NCBI GenBank assembly: GCA_014529385.2
Contig: CM043964.1
Location: forward strand, 4,580,997 to 4,644,996
DNA length: 64,000 bases
Source: Adiantum capillus-veneris
Taxonomy: Eukaryota; Streptophyta; Polypodiopsida; Polypodiales; Pteridaceae
Direction: 5' to 3'
Shown: positions 1 to 10,198 of the stretch, one piece after another
How positions within the stretch are numbered: position 1 is the first letter of the stretch
Layout of the letters: the number at the start of each line of letters is the position of its first letter
Program-made: the position numbers and the translations under genes
The notes under the pieces: generated by a model
What the model was told of the DNA's origin: nothing
What the model saw: only the letters and a program-made list of their open reading frames with translations
Database searches by the model: none

Positions 1-193
1 CTCACCCCATTCACACTTGGGCGCCCATGCTTAACCAACTAATCCCTTGAATTTCCAAGTTAAAGTGCGCCTCTCATCGGCGATCACTCTACCTTTCCCT
101 ATTGGTCCGACAAGCCCGGTACCTGACTCTACCGAATACATAATACACGTCCGTCGTAGGTGATGGGGTGTCCGTGAGCCGTGAGGGTTAACA
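1..193 (-). repeat. 3' LTR of the minus-strand element (partial)
   Basis: The sequence matches 8388-8580 at 192 of 193 positions; the single difference is in the run near position 54. On the minus strand it begins TGTTAACCCTCACGG, directly after the polypurine tract. The rest of the LTR (about 384 bases, judged from the other copy) lies beyond the left edge. Confidence 0.9.
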
Positions 194-206
194 TGCCCCC
201 CTTCCT
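194..206 (-). promoter_or_regulatory. Polypurine tract
   Basis: On the minus strand this reads AGGAAGGGGGGCA, immediately before the TGTTAAC start of the 3' LTR. That is the expected place and composition for the plus-strand DNA primer of an LTR retrotransposon. Confidence 0.75.
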
Positions 207-1867
207 GATGTAGATTCCGTCCTCGGAAGCTATTGAGTTGAAGCTGGTTCGTCGAGGTGGAAGAGCATTTGAGATGAATGTCCTTAGCCTTCTTCAGTCA
301 CTGCAAAATCAAACAACATTGGCACAGTAATTGCATTCTCTTAAAAAGCATATGCAGTTTTAGGTAGACACATTGATTGGTAAAAGAATTTCAAACAATT
401 TGTTAGCAATGAACATTAAATTGCAATGTAATCAAATGCATAAACAGATGTAAAGGTAGAAAATTAAACAAGTCTGGGGTCGCTAATTTGACGGTCGAAA
501 GGCACTAGAGATCGAATATTAATACCATGGGTAAGCTTCTTAATTTTCTGTGGTCAATTAAGTTGTTTAATCGCGAGAGCCAAGTATTCATGTTCGAGGG
601 CTGACTAGAGGCTATATCTAGAAAACTTTGTAGTTAAGCTACCATAAAAGGAATTTCTCATGAAATCATCACCTGACTGATTACTTTTTCTTTGACCCCC
701 CAAAGTCTTTTCACATTGATTCAATTATGATGTGTGTGCTTATTTTGTATGCCTTGGGTTTTTTGATTTTCAAGGAAAAGCGCCCACACTGGGAACCTCT
801 AGGGCTCTAGTACCATAGGCAATACATGTGAGTGAAGTACCAAATCAAGCTGAGATTTCTCTTCCAGCTTAAAATTTTACATTGTGGCACTTTGATTTTT
901 TGCTTGTTCATTTTCAGCATTTAAATTTTGTAACTTTGGGGGGTCATATAACATTGTTACACTCCCCAGGCTCATCACATTAGTAAACTCCCTTTATAAT
1001 ACTTAAGCTAAAGGTCAATAGGGTTAAGCCCATTAGAAAGCCCTAGTACATTTCACACAATGCTGCCTAAATCGGATTAAGAACCTAAGTAACCATTTCT
1101 TATTAGGAAGGCATTCCCCATGGTATTAAGAGAAGATTTCTAATACCTATCTTGGTCAAACTAGCTTAGTCGGACTGCTTGATTTTTAAACCTAGACAAG
1201 TGATTATGACAAAACATTACATTGAATTAAATGTTTGATACTAAGCAAATGCACTGAATAGTATGCTACCAATCACAATCAAAGCAGACAATCATAGATG
1301 CAAAAAGATAAGGGCAATGCTAATGGACAAGAAACACCTGTTTGTGTTGATGGTCGCGCTTGATTTGAAGTGTGAACAAGAGAAAGGTTCCATGAAGGTC
1401 CAAATCCTATCAATAGCAACACGCTCCTGTACACACTATGAAATACAAACAATACCTCTAGGAGGAACATCAGTGGGAAAAGAGATCTTTGCTAATCACT
1501 CAACTCTAAAACAGAAACACTCCTATCGTACTAATCTTACCTACCCTCCATCACTCAAGTGATGAGGATCAAAGGTGTTTTATGGCATAGGTTTCTGTTT
1601 CACTGTACCAGATGTGACATGTGTAGGTCTGAGTCAATGTTTTGACTTTAATGTGCATACTCGTTTGCTAATTGCTCTTGCTCTTTATTTTTTGTTTTTG
1701 TGAGTATAAAGCTTTATATGTACATTCCCTAAGATTGGTGATTGAGAGGTCAGGGAAAAAGGTTGAGAGGGAAACAAATGAATGATGACTGTCAGCAAAC
1801 ACTCCCCCCTTCCTTGGGTAGATCATACCGTTTGAAATGAGCTTGTCACCCTTTGAAACCAATTGTT
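207..1867 (-). other. 3' untranslated stretch of the element
   Basis: This lies between the last ORF (ending at 1868) and the polypurine tract. Neither strand has a frame with recognisable domains; the short ORFs (up to 99 codons) have no motif I know. It is where RT, RNase H and integrase would sit in an autonomous element, and none is seen. Confidence 0.5.
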
Positions 1868-3274
1868 CTAGTTGGTAATAGGTGAGGATTTTTGCCAGTA
1901 ATTTTCTATTACCCTAGGTGCCTCGTCAAGTTGCAAGGGTGGTAAGGTACTCTCCCATGATTTTATTTGCAACGTTGTTGTAGGTGGTGAACTTACCCCA
2001 GAAGGTGCAAACTCTTTCGTGCTTGGATGGATATGTACAGTGGTAGGTGGAGGTTGTGTCGAAGCTTCTATTTGCATATAGGAACTACATGAAGAGCAAG
2101 AAGCTTCATTTGATTTCCCTGTTCCTGAGCTAGGTGGAACAAATCGTTCTTTCTTTGGTACCCAAACTAGCTCTAGAACGGGTGTGTAACATTCCATGAT
2201 TTTTTCCTTTCCGCGATTTTCAATTTGTTTTGGAGCCACAGGATTGGGTTTACATGGGCCAGGTGACAGGTAAGAGCACAATCTACGTTTTGGCACCCAG
2301 ATTTGATCATTTCCTTGATAGTAGCCTTGGGCTTCCAATAGTCGTTTAGGGATCCATCGCAACATTTTCTTACTTTTCTTGGAGCGAGTGGTACGTTTCT
2401 TACAAGGCTTCTGTTTTTTAGCACTAGCTATGGTCGCTAAGGAAGCTTTAGGGACCCACTTGTATGTTTTCTTTGTTACCTTAGGATGAGTCTTGTCAGA
2501 AGCGATATGCATTGCTTGTAGCATATTTAAGGGTATAGGCATTTCATCCCCCTCAGGTGTTACCCAGGTCGTCCCCCTATTTCCCCAAGTGTCTATGGTT
2601 GATGCTAGGTGGACCCAATCCACATTGTCTGATTCAGTCATCCCCGGTAGGATATCCATATAAGGAGAATCTTGGCCAATGTCTGTATCCTTCTTACAAG
2701 TGTAACAATATTGTAGTGGGGCCGAGTGAACTGTGGTGTCAGAGCGATGATCAATAATGGTTTTACTCCCTAAGGGGTGTACCTTACCAGTCACCAAATC
2801 CACTCTAAGGACAGAGTCTTGGAATTGCAAATAGACATGATTTTTAGACCAATCATGAACCATTTGTGCTTCCCTCATGAATGGTCATCCTAAAATCATT
2901 TCATATGACATAAGGTGTTTAGAGAAATCCATTACAATGAACGTATGTCGAACCTTGTGTCCTAGAACTTTGATCTTAAGATCCTTGAGCATCCCCATAG
3001 GTTTGGCTATGGTACCATTTGCCATCTTTACCACAATGTTAGTAACACTGAGGCGGGGTTTTCCCATGGATTCCCAACAATCTTTTGTAACGATGCTAAC
3101 TCCCGCACCACCATCAAGAATTCCCTTTATAGTTAATCCCTTGGTAGTGATGGGTAGGGTCGCATTAGACTCGTCGCCTTCAAAATACTGCCCTAATTCG
3201 TTAATGGTTACCTCGATCACAGACTCGTGTCCATCTAAGTCAAGTGATTGCACATGATTTTCCTCATCAATCAT
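1868..3274 (-). pseudogene. Retropepsin-like protease region plus downstream domain, one in-frame TGA
   Basis: Two ORFs (3274-2885 and 2878-1868) lie in the same frame and are separated by one TGA at 2887-2885. Across the stop the text reads as the usual retropepsin end, an ILG motif then a PF dipeptide, so a CGA-to-TGA change of an arginine codon is likely. The active-site block is ILDGGAGVSIV at about residue 50, with DGGA where DSGA or DTGA is more common. The 336-codon part after the stop opens with MREAQMVHDWSKNHVYLQF, then becomes lysine- and proline-rich with several repeats of a WVPK motif. I do not recognise that tail. It is in the same frame as the Gag ORF upstream, separated only by a TAG at 3307-3305, so Gag, protease and tail may once have been one polyprotein. 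Confidence 0.65.
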
Positions 3275-3304
3275 AATCGAGTCAGGCCTATTTGGTTGCG
3301 CAAA

Positions 3305-6300
3305 CTACGGTAATCCCGTTCGTAGCTCTCCGTTAAGGAATGCTTGAAGTGCAAGGAATAACTCAGGATCTCCATACAGCTTTGCTATGATCGTGGTTCG
3401 GACCTCTGAAGACATGAAGTCCACTAGTTTGGCAACATTCATTGGCGTTTTGCAGGGTGTAGGTCCTTGACTAGGAACTGGTGAGGATGGAATCTCATAT
3501 TCCTCAATGGGATCAGGTATTCCTTCGTTAAACATCCTTTCCAACAAGAAGGGTGTATGCTCACTTTCTGATGTCCTGTCCTCACTCCCTTCTTGGATGA
3601 TACTAGATATGGCTAACGGTCTATGGTTCATGTGGGGTGGATGAACTTGCGTGGGAAACACTGTGTCATGAATTTTGACCTGCATGGGTTCTGGTTCTAG
3701 TTTCCTTTGAGTCTCCTCCACTAAACCTCTTAGATGTTTCACCTGCTCAATCTCGTCTACTGGGTTTGGGTACGTCCCAATCTTCTTTTTACGATTCTTC
3801 CCTTTTTGCCCCTGCGGTTTATCTTGGGGGTCTTGGATTGGATTTGGAAACACTTGTGGTGTTTTCAGAGGCTCTTTATGGTTTTCTCTTATTCGGTTTT
3901 CATTTGGTTCCATGTTATGGTTTTCTTTGTCAGTCTTTCCCTTTGTGGTATTGGTTCTAGTCTCCATTGTCTCGACTGAATCTGAATCATCCTCGAGGTC
4001 ATTCATATACACGGGGTCATCTCCTGTTCCTATGTTTGTTTTGGAACTTGGCTTTGAATTTTCCGTATTCTGTGACTTCTTCCTTCGTGTCTTCTTTTTC
4101 TTTGCTTGGATAATTGATGCGGTATCTCTCTCTTCGAGGATATGTCCTGGCCCTTGAAGCATGGACCGTGTAATCGCATAAGCAGGTGCAACGGGTGGTA
4201 TTGGCGATGTCACACTAGCAATTTCGACCAAATTTAGGGGTGTGATTTTAGGCGCATTTGGGTTATAGGGACATTGGGCAATCAAGTGATCTATGCCACA
4301 ACGATTACATGTGAGTATTGGCATTGCAGACGTGCTCCCTTGATTCATTTGCATCTGTGCAGCATTCCTTTGCAGCCTAATAGGGCACTCCGCTACTCGA
4401 TGTGGTCCACCACACTCGTAGCATTGAAGAGGTGGCCTCCTAGCCTGGGTGTTGATATTTTGACCTCTGGATGCGAGAGCAGCAGCTTGATAAACCGGCT
4501 TGACTTGTCCCCAAAAATCTTCCATGTAGTATATAGGACATTCTTCCAATGTATCAAGTCCGTAGGCAATACTAGTGTCTATTTCCTCCTCACAGCCATC
4601 TGCATAAGCATTAGATGGCTCGCAACCCACTTGGTTCATAGGGGCGACTCTTGGATGTGGGGGCTGCGGTCCTAGCACAGGAGGTGGTAGCGGTGTAGCT
4701 TGTACAACATTTTGAGATCTAGGGACCATGTGTTGCGGTAGTTGCTCAACAGGTGGAGCAGGCATCAATACAGGAGCTCGAGGTGCATCCGTCCAGGCTA
4801 CAGGTGGTCTATTTGCCATCATACGGTTGATCATTAAACAATCCTTAGCTTGGTGACCATACCTACCACATGCGTTGCAAGTTCCATTAAATTTTACTCT
4901 AAACGTAGGGCACTCACTAGTGCTATGTGGACCTAAGCAAATGGAACACCATTGTTGCTCCCTTCTTGGATACATGTGACTATTTTGAGGGGGTCGATTA
5001 TCCTTAAGAGACTCTTGGATTGCCTTGGTGAGGTCTGTCAAGAATGTCTCAAATACCTTTGGCTCATTGGCAATGGGCTTTGCAGTCATGGGTTCATACT
5101 CAATGGCTTGTGAGCTAGTGGATCTCGTGTCAGTAGACACCCTCATGCCTGCTATCATCAAGTTGTCCTCTAATTGGATTGCATTGGCAGTGACATCTTC
5201 CCAGGTTGTGATACCTCTAATCACTAGTCCATTATAGATTCCTTCATTCCTCAACCCTCGAATGAATCGATCAAGCAGTTGGTTATTGTTGAAGCGCTCA
5301 TTTACAGGGCAACGAGAGTTTAAGTGCTTTAGACGACTAATGAAGTCCCTTACTGACTCTCCTTCCTTACGTTCGGCCTTCTGTAGCTGAGATGCTACAC
5401 CCCAAAGCACACCTTCTCGTATGTACTCCTTTAGAAACAACCTTCGAAGGGTAGGGTAGATTGTTTTCTCGTCCACCCTTAGGGTCCTATACCAATCTCC
5501 AGCCTTCCCACTTAATGTCAAGCTTAAGGCATTGCACTTATGTAGTTCGTTGCGTTCCCCTAAGGAATCACATACTTGTTCAAACACTTCAATGTGTTTC
5601 CTAGCATCTTCGTCCCCATTGAATTTTTGCGTGAGTTTGGCAATTTGTACTGCCTTACTTCTAGGCTCTCTATCAGATGCGTGACGCATATTTTCCGCGA
5701 TAGATCGACCTATGGTTTGAGCAAACGCTGCCAAGTCACCTATGTGAGGAGGCAGGGCCGGTGGAGGTACTCTTGGAATCATATGTGGGAGAGGGACGGG
5801 TGCCGGTCTTGGCATATGTGTGGATGATGCAGGATATGGAACATAACCGGGCATAGGTCCACTCGGATAAGAGCTAGGGAGCGGCACTCGAGGAGCGTAA
5901 GCAAGTGGTACTATTGGAGGTGTGGGGGCCATGTGTGCATAAGGGGCTAGAGGCACATATGGTCGAGGCCCCATATTAGGTACTACGACACTAGGTAGTG
6001 GCACTGCGCTAACCGTAGATGTCATCGGTACATTTTCTGTCAGGCTTATCCCTGGAGTGAGCACTGTGTTTTCCTTAATAGAGGGTTGAGCCAAGTTAGG
6101 GAAGCTAAAGTTTTCGCTCGGAGGCTCAGATTGCATAGAGACCCCAGGTGAAATGACGTAAGATGGGTCCATGGGGCTCATTAGAGGAGTCTCCATTTGT
6201 GATAGAGTAGGCTGTTGAGCCTTGCTCGTATCCAGAAATCTCATGGGGCCAGTTGAGAGTATATTTACCCCTCGGTTTTGCCTTTCTGATTGAATAATGC

Positions 6301-6322
6301 CATGGATAACATTACAGATCAT
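3305..6322 (-). CDS. gag: Gag polyprotein with retrotransposon-gag domain and four zinc knuckles
   Basis: The ORF has 1,005 codons. The N-terminal ~200 residues are proline-rich and low in complexity. A retrotransposon-gag (PF03732-type) capsid block follows at roughly residues 215-390, with a central AGDWYRTL and a later RFIRGLRNEGIY. Four CCHC knuckles are near residues 457 (CSICLGPHSTSEC), 481 (CNACGRYGHQAKDC), 632 (CYECGGPHRVAEC) and 671 (CNRCGIDHLIAQC). Only the second has the usual CX2CX4HX4C spacing; the other three are CX2CX3HX4C. The C-terminal third is lysine- and glutamate-rich. The protein would form the particle and bind the RNA. The ATG at 6322 opens the frame, but translation could begin further upstream. 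The frame ends with TAG and continues, in frame, into the protease region. Confidence 0.8.
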   Translation of the reverse strand: MICNVIHGIIQSERQNRGVNILSTGPMRFLDTSKAQQPTLSQMETPLMSPMDPSYVISPGVSMQSEPPSENFSFPNLAQPSIKENTVLTPGISLTENVPMTSTVSAVPLPSVVVPNMGPRPYVPLAPYAHMAPTPPIVPLAYAPRVPLPSSYPSGPMPGYVPYPASSTHMPRPAPVPLPHMIPRVPPPALPPHIGDLAAFAQTIGRSIAENMRHASDREPRSKAVQIAKLTQKFNGDEDARKHIEVFEQVCDSLGERNELHKCNALSLTLSGKAGDWYRTLRVDEKTIYPTLRRLFLKEYIREGVLWGVASQLQKAERKEGESVRDFISRLKHLNSRCPVNERFNNNQLLDRFIRGLRNEGIYNGLVIRGITTWEDVTANAIQLEDNLMIAGMRVSTDTRSTSSQAIEYEPMTAKPIANEPKVFETFLTDLTKAIQESLKDNRPPQNSHMYPRREQQWCSICLGPHSTSECPTFRVKFNGTCNACGRYGHQAKDCLMINRMMANRPPVAWTDAPRAPVLMPAPPVEQLPQHMVPRSQNVVQATPLPPPVLGPQPPHPRVAPMNQVGCEPSNAYADGCEEEIDTSIAYGLDTLEECPIYYMEDFWGQVKPVYQAAALASRGQNINTQARRPPLQCYECGGPHRVAECPIRLQRNAAQMQMNQGSTSAMPILTCNRCGIDHLIAQCPYNPNAPKITPLNLVEIASVTSPIPPVAPAYAITRSMLQGPGHILEERDTASIIQAKKKKTRRKKSQNTENSKPSSKTNIGTGDDPVYMNDLEDDSDSVETMETRTNTTKGKTDKENHNMEPNENRIRENHKEPLKTPQVFPNPIQDPQDKPQGQKGKNRKKKIGTYPNPVDEIEQVKHLRGLVEETQRKLEPEPMQVKIHDTVFPTQVHPPHMNHRPLAISSIIQEGSEDRTSESEHTPFLLERMFNEGIPDPIEEYEIPSSPVPSQGPTPCKTPMNVAKLVDFMSSEVRTTIIAKLYGDPELFLALQAFLNGELRTGLP

Positions 6323-6381
6323 TTTCTGTTGATCTTCGATGCTCGTGGCACTAGAGGTGGATTGTACAATCTCTATCCATC

Positions 6382-7002
6382 CTACATGGTAGGCGTGGCA
6401 GAGTGTAGATCCGTCAACACCTCAGTGTGGAGGTCGTATGTCCAATGATCATTAATGAACAATCCTTCTAGAGTCGACGTGTTAATGGTTTCTTGTGAGG
6501 TAGAAGCAATATTGCTCCCCGTGGTTTTACTTGTCACCAACGGTACTCTAGAGGGAACTTCTGAAGGAGGTAGCTCAACAGGGCCTTCTTGGTAAGAAGT
6601 TGGTAGGATATCCACATGGACACTCTTTGGGGGTGTGGGGTCCACGTGCGATGTGAAAGGAGAGTCCACTTCCCCACCCCCTTCGTGTGCTTCATTTGCA
6701 TCAGGTTCCGAGTGAGTAGCTCTACCTAATGTTTCCATGAAACGGCTAAACATACTAGTACTAGGATGTGGAGCTTCGGGAGGTGCATGGCCTTCTCTCT
6801 CAGTGTTTTGGGTAGGATATGCTTGCATGATTTCTGAGTCGGAGGAGGAATCACTAGCGGCTATTTTAGGGTCTTGGGTGGTGCTACCTTGTGTCCCCGC
6901 TGAGGGTCTAGAGCTTATCGTGGATGGGTAATGGGTGTCCGTATGAACAGAGGCACTACCAATGTGATCGTGCTCTAACACTCGTCCAGAGCGTAAGTGC
7001 AT
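6382..7002 (-). CDS. Disordered leader ORF upstream of Gag, function unknown
   Basis: This 206-codon ORF starts MHLRSGRVLEHDH and is rich in Ser, Thr, Pro, Glu and His, with no domain I recognise. A short basic LRSGR motif near the N-terminus is common in leader regions of plant gypsy Gag proteins. The frame differs from that of the Gag ORF that starts 60 bases downstream, so it is either a separate product or the true Gag N-terminus cut off by an indel. It is the first long ORF after the 5' LTR and PBS. Confidence 0.5.
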   Translation of the reverse strand: MHLRSGRVLEHDHIGSASVHTDTHYPSTISSRPSAGTQGSTTQDPKIAASDSSSDSEIMQAYPTQNTEREGHAPPEAPHPSTSMFSRFMETLGRATHSEPDANEAHEGGGEVDSPFTSHVDPTPPKSVHVDILPTSYQEGPVELPPSEVPSRVPLVTSKTTGSNIASTSQETINTSTLEGLFINDHWTYDLHTEVLTDLHSATPTM

Positions 7003-7383
7003 GTGCTTTTGATACCCTAAGGTGTCAAAAAGCTGCTCTAGGAGGCCTTGTGACTAGTTTTTAGCGTGTTTTTTGTTTGTTTTTTTGCTAGATTTTTTAG
7101 AGCGTGTCATGGAATGGGCCGTGTGATAGCTCGAAACGAGCGTATCGGTCAGAGGGTCGTGCCGTGCTTTACAGCCCTCCGTTTGGTCACTCTATGCCCT
7201 CGGAATCCCTAAAACTGTCTATTTCCAGTAGGGAACTAGGCCCAAACTAGAAAGTCTAAGGGTGCAAGTGGGAAGAGAAAGGAGGAGAGTGGAGGACTTG
7301 TCCCACATGCTCTCATTCTCTCTTGAGGGAGTAGGGTATATATATAAGAGTGAGTCTAGTATATATCATAAGACTGAGGATTG

Positions 7384-7425
7384 AGGTTTGGGCCTGGGCT
7401 TGGGCTTGGGCTTGGGCTTGGGAAA
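7384..7425. repeat. Short tandem repeat, 6-bp unit GGGCTT
   Basis: About six copies of a TTGGGC/GGGCTT hexamer lie in the untranslated leader of the minus-strand element, next to the longer AT-rich repeat. Confidence 0.75.
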
Positions 7426-7589
7426 ATGATCCCGATCCCGATCTACCTTTTACACAAACCAACCCGTCCGTTTTAAGAGTCACGTTTTTTATTTTCGAAA
7501 AATTTAGCCGCCCGCTCACTCGCGTTTTTAATTTCCGATTTTTTTTTTGGGAGAAAATAAAATTTGGAATTTTTTCCTTTTGGGTGCAG

Positions 7590-7880
7590 AAAATACAGAA
7601 ATTGAAAACGCAGATATGCAGAAAATTGAAAAACGCAGAAATGCAGAAATTGCAGAAAAAACGCAGAAATTGCAGAAAATTGCAGGAAATTGCAGAAATT
7701 GCAGAAATTGCAGAAAAAACGCAGAAATTGCAGAAATTGTAGAAATTGCAGAAAAAAACGCAGAAATGCAGAAAATTGCAGAAATTGAAAACGCCGAACT
7801 TGAAAATGCAGAAATTGCGGAAATTGAAAAAACGCAAACAATAGCAGAAATTGAAACTTGACAGCAAATGCAGAAAACGC
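7590..7880. repeat. Degenerate 9-bp minisatellite (CAGAAATTG) in the element leader
   Basis: Repeated units of GCAGAAATT and variants with A-runs (GCAGAAAAAAC) fill about 290 bases between the PBS and the first ORF of the minus-strand element. The overlapping ORFs on both strands here come from the repeat and are not genes. Confidence 0.85.
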
Positions 7881-7980
7881 AAAAAACAGAAATCTCCACA
7901 CACTCCTTCCCTGCCTTTCCTATGATAGAAATTGCACCACAAGGAAGCGTAAAGTGCTAACCGAGCTTAGTGTAGGGCAT

Positions 7981-7999
7981 ATCCCTGGCAGCGGCACCA
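7981..7999 (-). promoter_or_regulatory. Primer-binding site, tRNA-Asp type
   Basis: The minus strand reads TGGTGCCGCTGCCAGGGAT, four bases inside the 5' LTR. It matches the TGGCGCCGTTGCCGGGGAT complement of plant tRNA-Asp 3' ends at 16 of 19 positions. This primer is typical of plant Tat/Athila-type gypsy elements. Confidence 0.75.
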
Positions 8000-8003
8000 A
8001 AAA

Positions 8004-8254
8004 TGTGCGCTCCTTGCCGCACTGTCGAAGCAAGGGACTTGCCAATACACCGTGTGCGAGCCACAAACGGCTCCAAGCACACAACAAGCCTAAACTAGCA
8101 AGCTCAAGAAAACAAAGGGTGTGTCACTCACCGCTCTACGCTCGCCTTCGTGGTGGATTCCTCGCCGCGATGAAGAAGAAGCTGCAGTCGTGCCGCGCTC
8201 AACCGCTTCGCCGCCGTCGTGCCTTCGTAATGCTCGATCGCACACACACTCTCC

Positions 8255-8286
<32 letters not shown>

Positions 8287-8580
8287 AGGAGGTGAAGAAG
8301 AAGAAGATGGAGATGGAGCAAGAGCACTCTTCAATTGCACAAATGAGAGAATGAGTAAAAATTAGGTTTAGTTGGCTTTTATAGGAGCTCACCCCATTCA
8401 CACTTGGGCGCCCATGCTTAACCAACTAATCCCTTGAATGTCCAAGTTAAAGTGCGCCTCTCATCGGCGATCACTCTACCTTTCCCTATTGGTCCGACAA
8501 GCCCGGTACCTGACTCTACCGAATACATAATACACGTCCGTCGTAGGTGATGGGGTGTCCGTGAGCCGTGAGGGTTAACA
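8004..8580 (-). repeat. 5' LTR of the minus-strand element (577 bp)
   Basis: On the plus strand it runs from TGTGCGCTCC to GGGTTAACA, so on its own strand it is TGTTAAC to GCACA. The outer 193 bases match 1-193. It holds a (CT)n-(CA)n stretch near 8245-8286. The flank begins at 8581. Confidence 0.85.
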
Positions 8581-10198
8581 GCTTGGAATTATCAAGAAGT
8601 TGTCGTGGATAGATGAAGAAGAGAGAGAGAAGAGAAGTGGAGGTGATAGGACTTTTCATAGTAGGTTAGTGTTAGTAAATTAGTAGAGTTAGTATTTTTA
8701 TTGCTTTACAAATATAATTGGATATTTACAATGAGAGTATCCAAGTAGGATACAAATAAGGAAGAAAAAACTCTTAATAGGTAAGAAAATATGGATTTCT
8801 TACAATGTTGATGCTCCAAGAGTCTTGAGTAAGGTCAATTTTGACGCTTGTTGACGGTCCACTAGCTTTGACGGTACGTTTTTTCTCCACTCTTGACCTT
8901 CCTTGGGATGCAAGGTAAGTGAACATGAGTAATCAATCACCATGATGCTGTCTTTCAAGAGAAGAGGCTAAATTTTGTGGTTTTCTGATAGATATGGGTA
9001 ATATGGATGAGGAAAAATGAGACTCGGTGGTCAATTTTGGAATGGAAGTGTGTGTAGGAGACATGAGTTCACCATGGTTTCTCTTATTCTTCAAGGTTGA
9101 GAACAAGGTGAGTAGGTTGCAGAGAGGAGTGGTGAGAGAGGTGGGGATGATGAGTGGAGAAGTGTGTGTGAAAGAGGAAAATGATAAAGTGTAAGAGGGA
9201 GTGTGGCTGCATAGCATGGGCAAACTGGGGTCCACCAATAAAATCATAGCTCACAGCTTGTAGCTCAAAAAAATATGAAAAAATTTGAGGCAAAAGTTCA
9301 CCCCACTACAACTTTTGTTTGTATCACCTTTTCAAATTCGGAGAGCAAGTGATCTTTAAAAATTCAGCAAAATCGACTGTTTTTTTCCACTGCACAAAGT
9401 CCTTGTGAGGTCCTTCTTTGGATGATTCTTTTGAATACCTCCAAGTGTGAGCGGTGCATGCATGCATGCCACATACCCTTGACCTTATTTGGTAGGTCTA
9501 TAATTGAAGATATTGTTGAGATCATGATATAAGTGAATAGTACAACTAAGGAAATCAAATATTGAGGGGTCTAAAAAAAATATGTACATGTCAAATATAA
9601 ATAATATAGGTGGAAAAAATATAAAGGGGTCAAAATAAATCTCTCTCATTATAAGTCTATCATAAAAAGATGAATATTTTTGGTGGTCTAATTTATGAGA
9701 GTAATAGAGAATAGATGTAGGAAGGAAAAAATCACAATAGTGAAAAAATATACACATAAATAGAACTAGTTTTTTTGGATTTTTGTTGGGATGGATTATA
9801 TCAAAAATAAGAGAAGCTTGCATGAAATTATTTTTATATGGAATAAAGAGTATGCAAAATGGTAAGAAAAAATATGGTAATGGTGAGTCAATGTACATAG
9901 CATAAATAACACACCATAGGTAGAAATATTTAAATAAATACTAAAATAATTGTGAAAAATCCTTATATTTAGGCCCTATATACAATGAAATATTTACACA
10001 CAAATGGGCCATAATATATTTTATTTTTTTGATTTTATTTATTTTTTTGGCTCAACTAGCCCAATGACTAGCTAGTTGAGGGTTTTTAAGAAGGTATGGG
10101 AAAAGTCCCCTAGCTCACACACACCTATATACAGTGAAAGGGTGAGGATAACCATAGTGTTTGAGTGATTTGATAGGGTGAGGTAACTCACTATGGAA
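8581..10198. other. AT-rich stretch with no assigned gene
   Basis: This is the flank of the 1-8580 element. It is strongly AT-rich from about 9560 to 10060. No ORF has a recognisable motif. Confidence 0.5.

Larger units (their letters stand above)
1..8580 (-). mobile_element. Non-autonomous LTR retrotransposon (Gag-protease, no RT), left end outside the window
   Basis: The element is read on the minus strand. Its 5' LTR is 8004-8580, a tRNA-Asp-type PBS is at 7981-7999, three ORF blocks follow (7002 down to 1868), a polypurine tract is at 206-194, and the 3' LTR starts at 193 and runs off the left edge. The 193 bases of 3' LTR that are visible match 8388-8580 with one difference, so the insertion looks young. 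About 7.8 kb of internal sequence was read. It encodes a Gag with retrotransposon-gag and zinc-knuckle motifs and a retropepsin-like segment. I found no reverse transcriptase, RNase H or integrase motif. The PBS type and Gag suggest a Ty3/gypsy relative that borrows pol functions from a partner; this is inference. Confidence 0.85.

Noticed and set aside
3100-3115. DGGA instead of DSGA/DTGA in the protease as a defect
   Set aside because: DGGA also occurs in the separate gypsy relic at about 39830, and such variants are known in plant gypsy proteases, so it is not a sign of damage by itself.
7313-7942. Phe/Cys-rich ORFs up to 209 codons on the minus strand and Glu/Lys-rich ORFs on the plus strand
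   Set aside because: They come from the 9-bp CAGAAATTG minisatellite in the leader of the LTR element.
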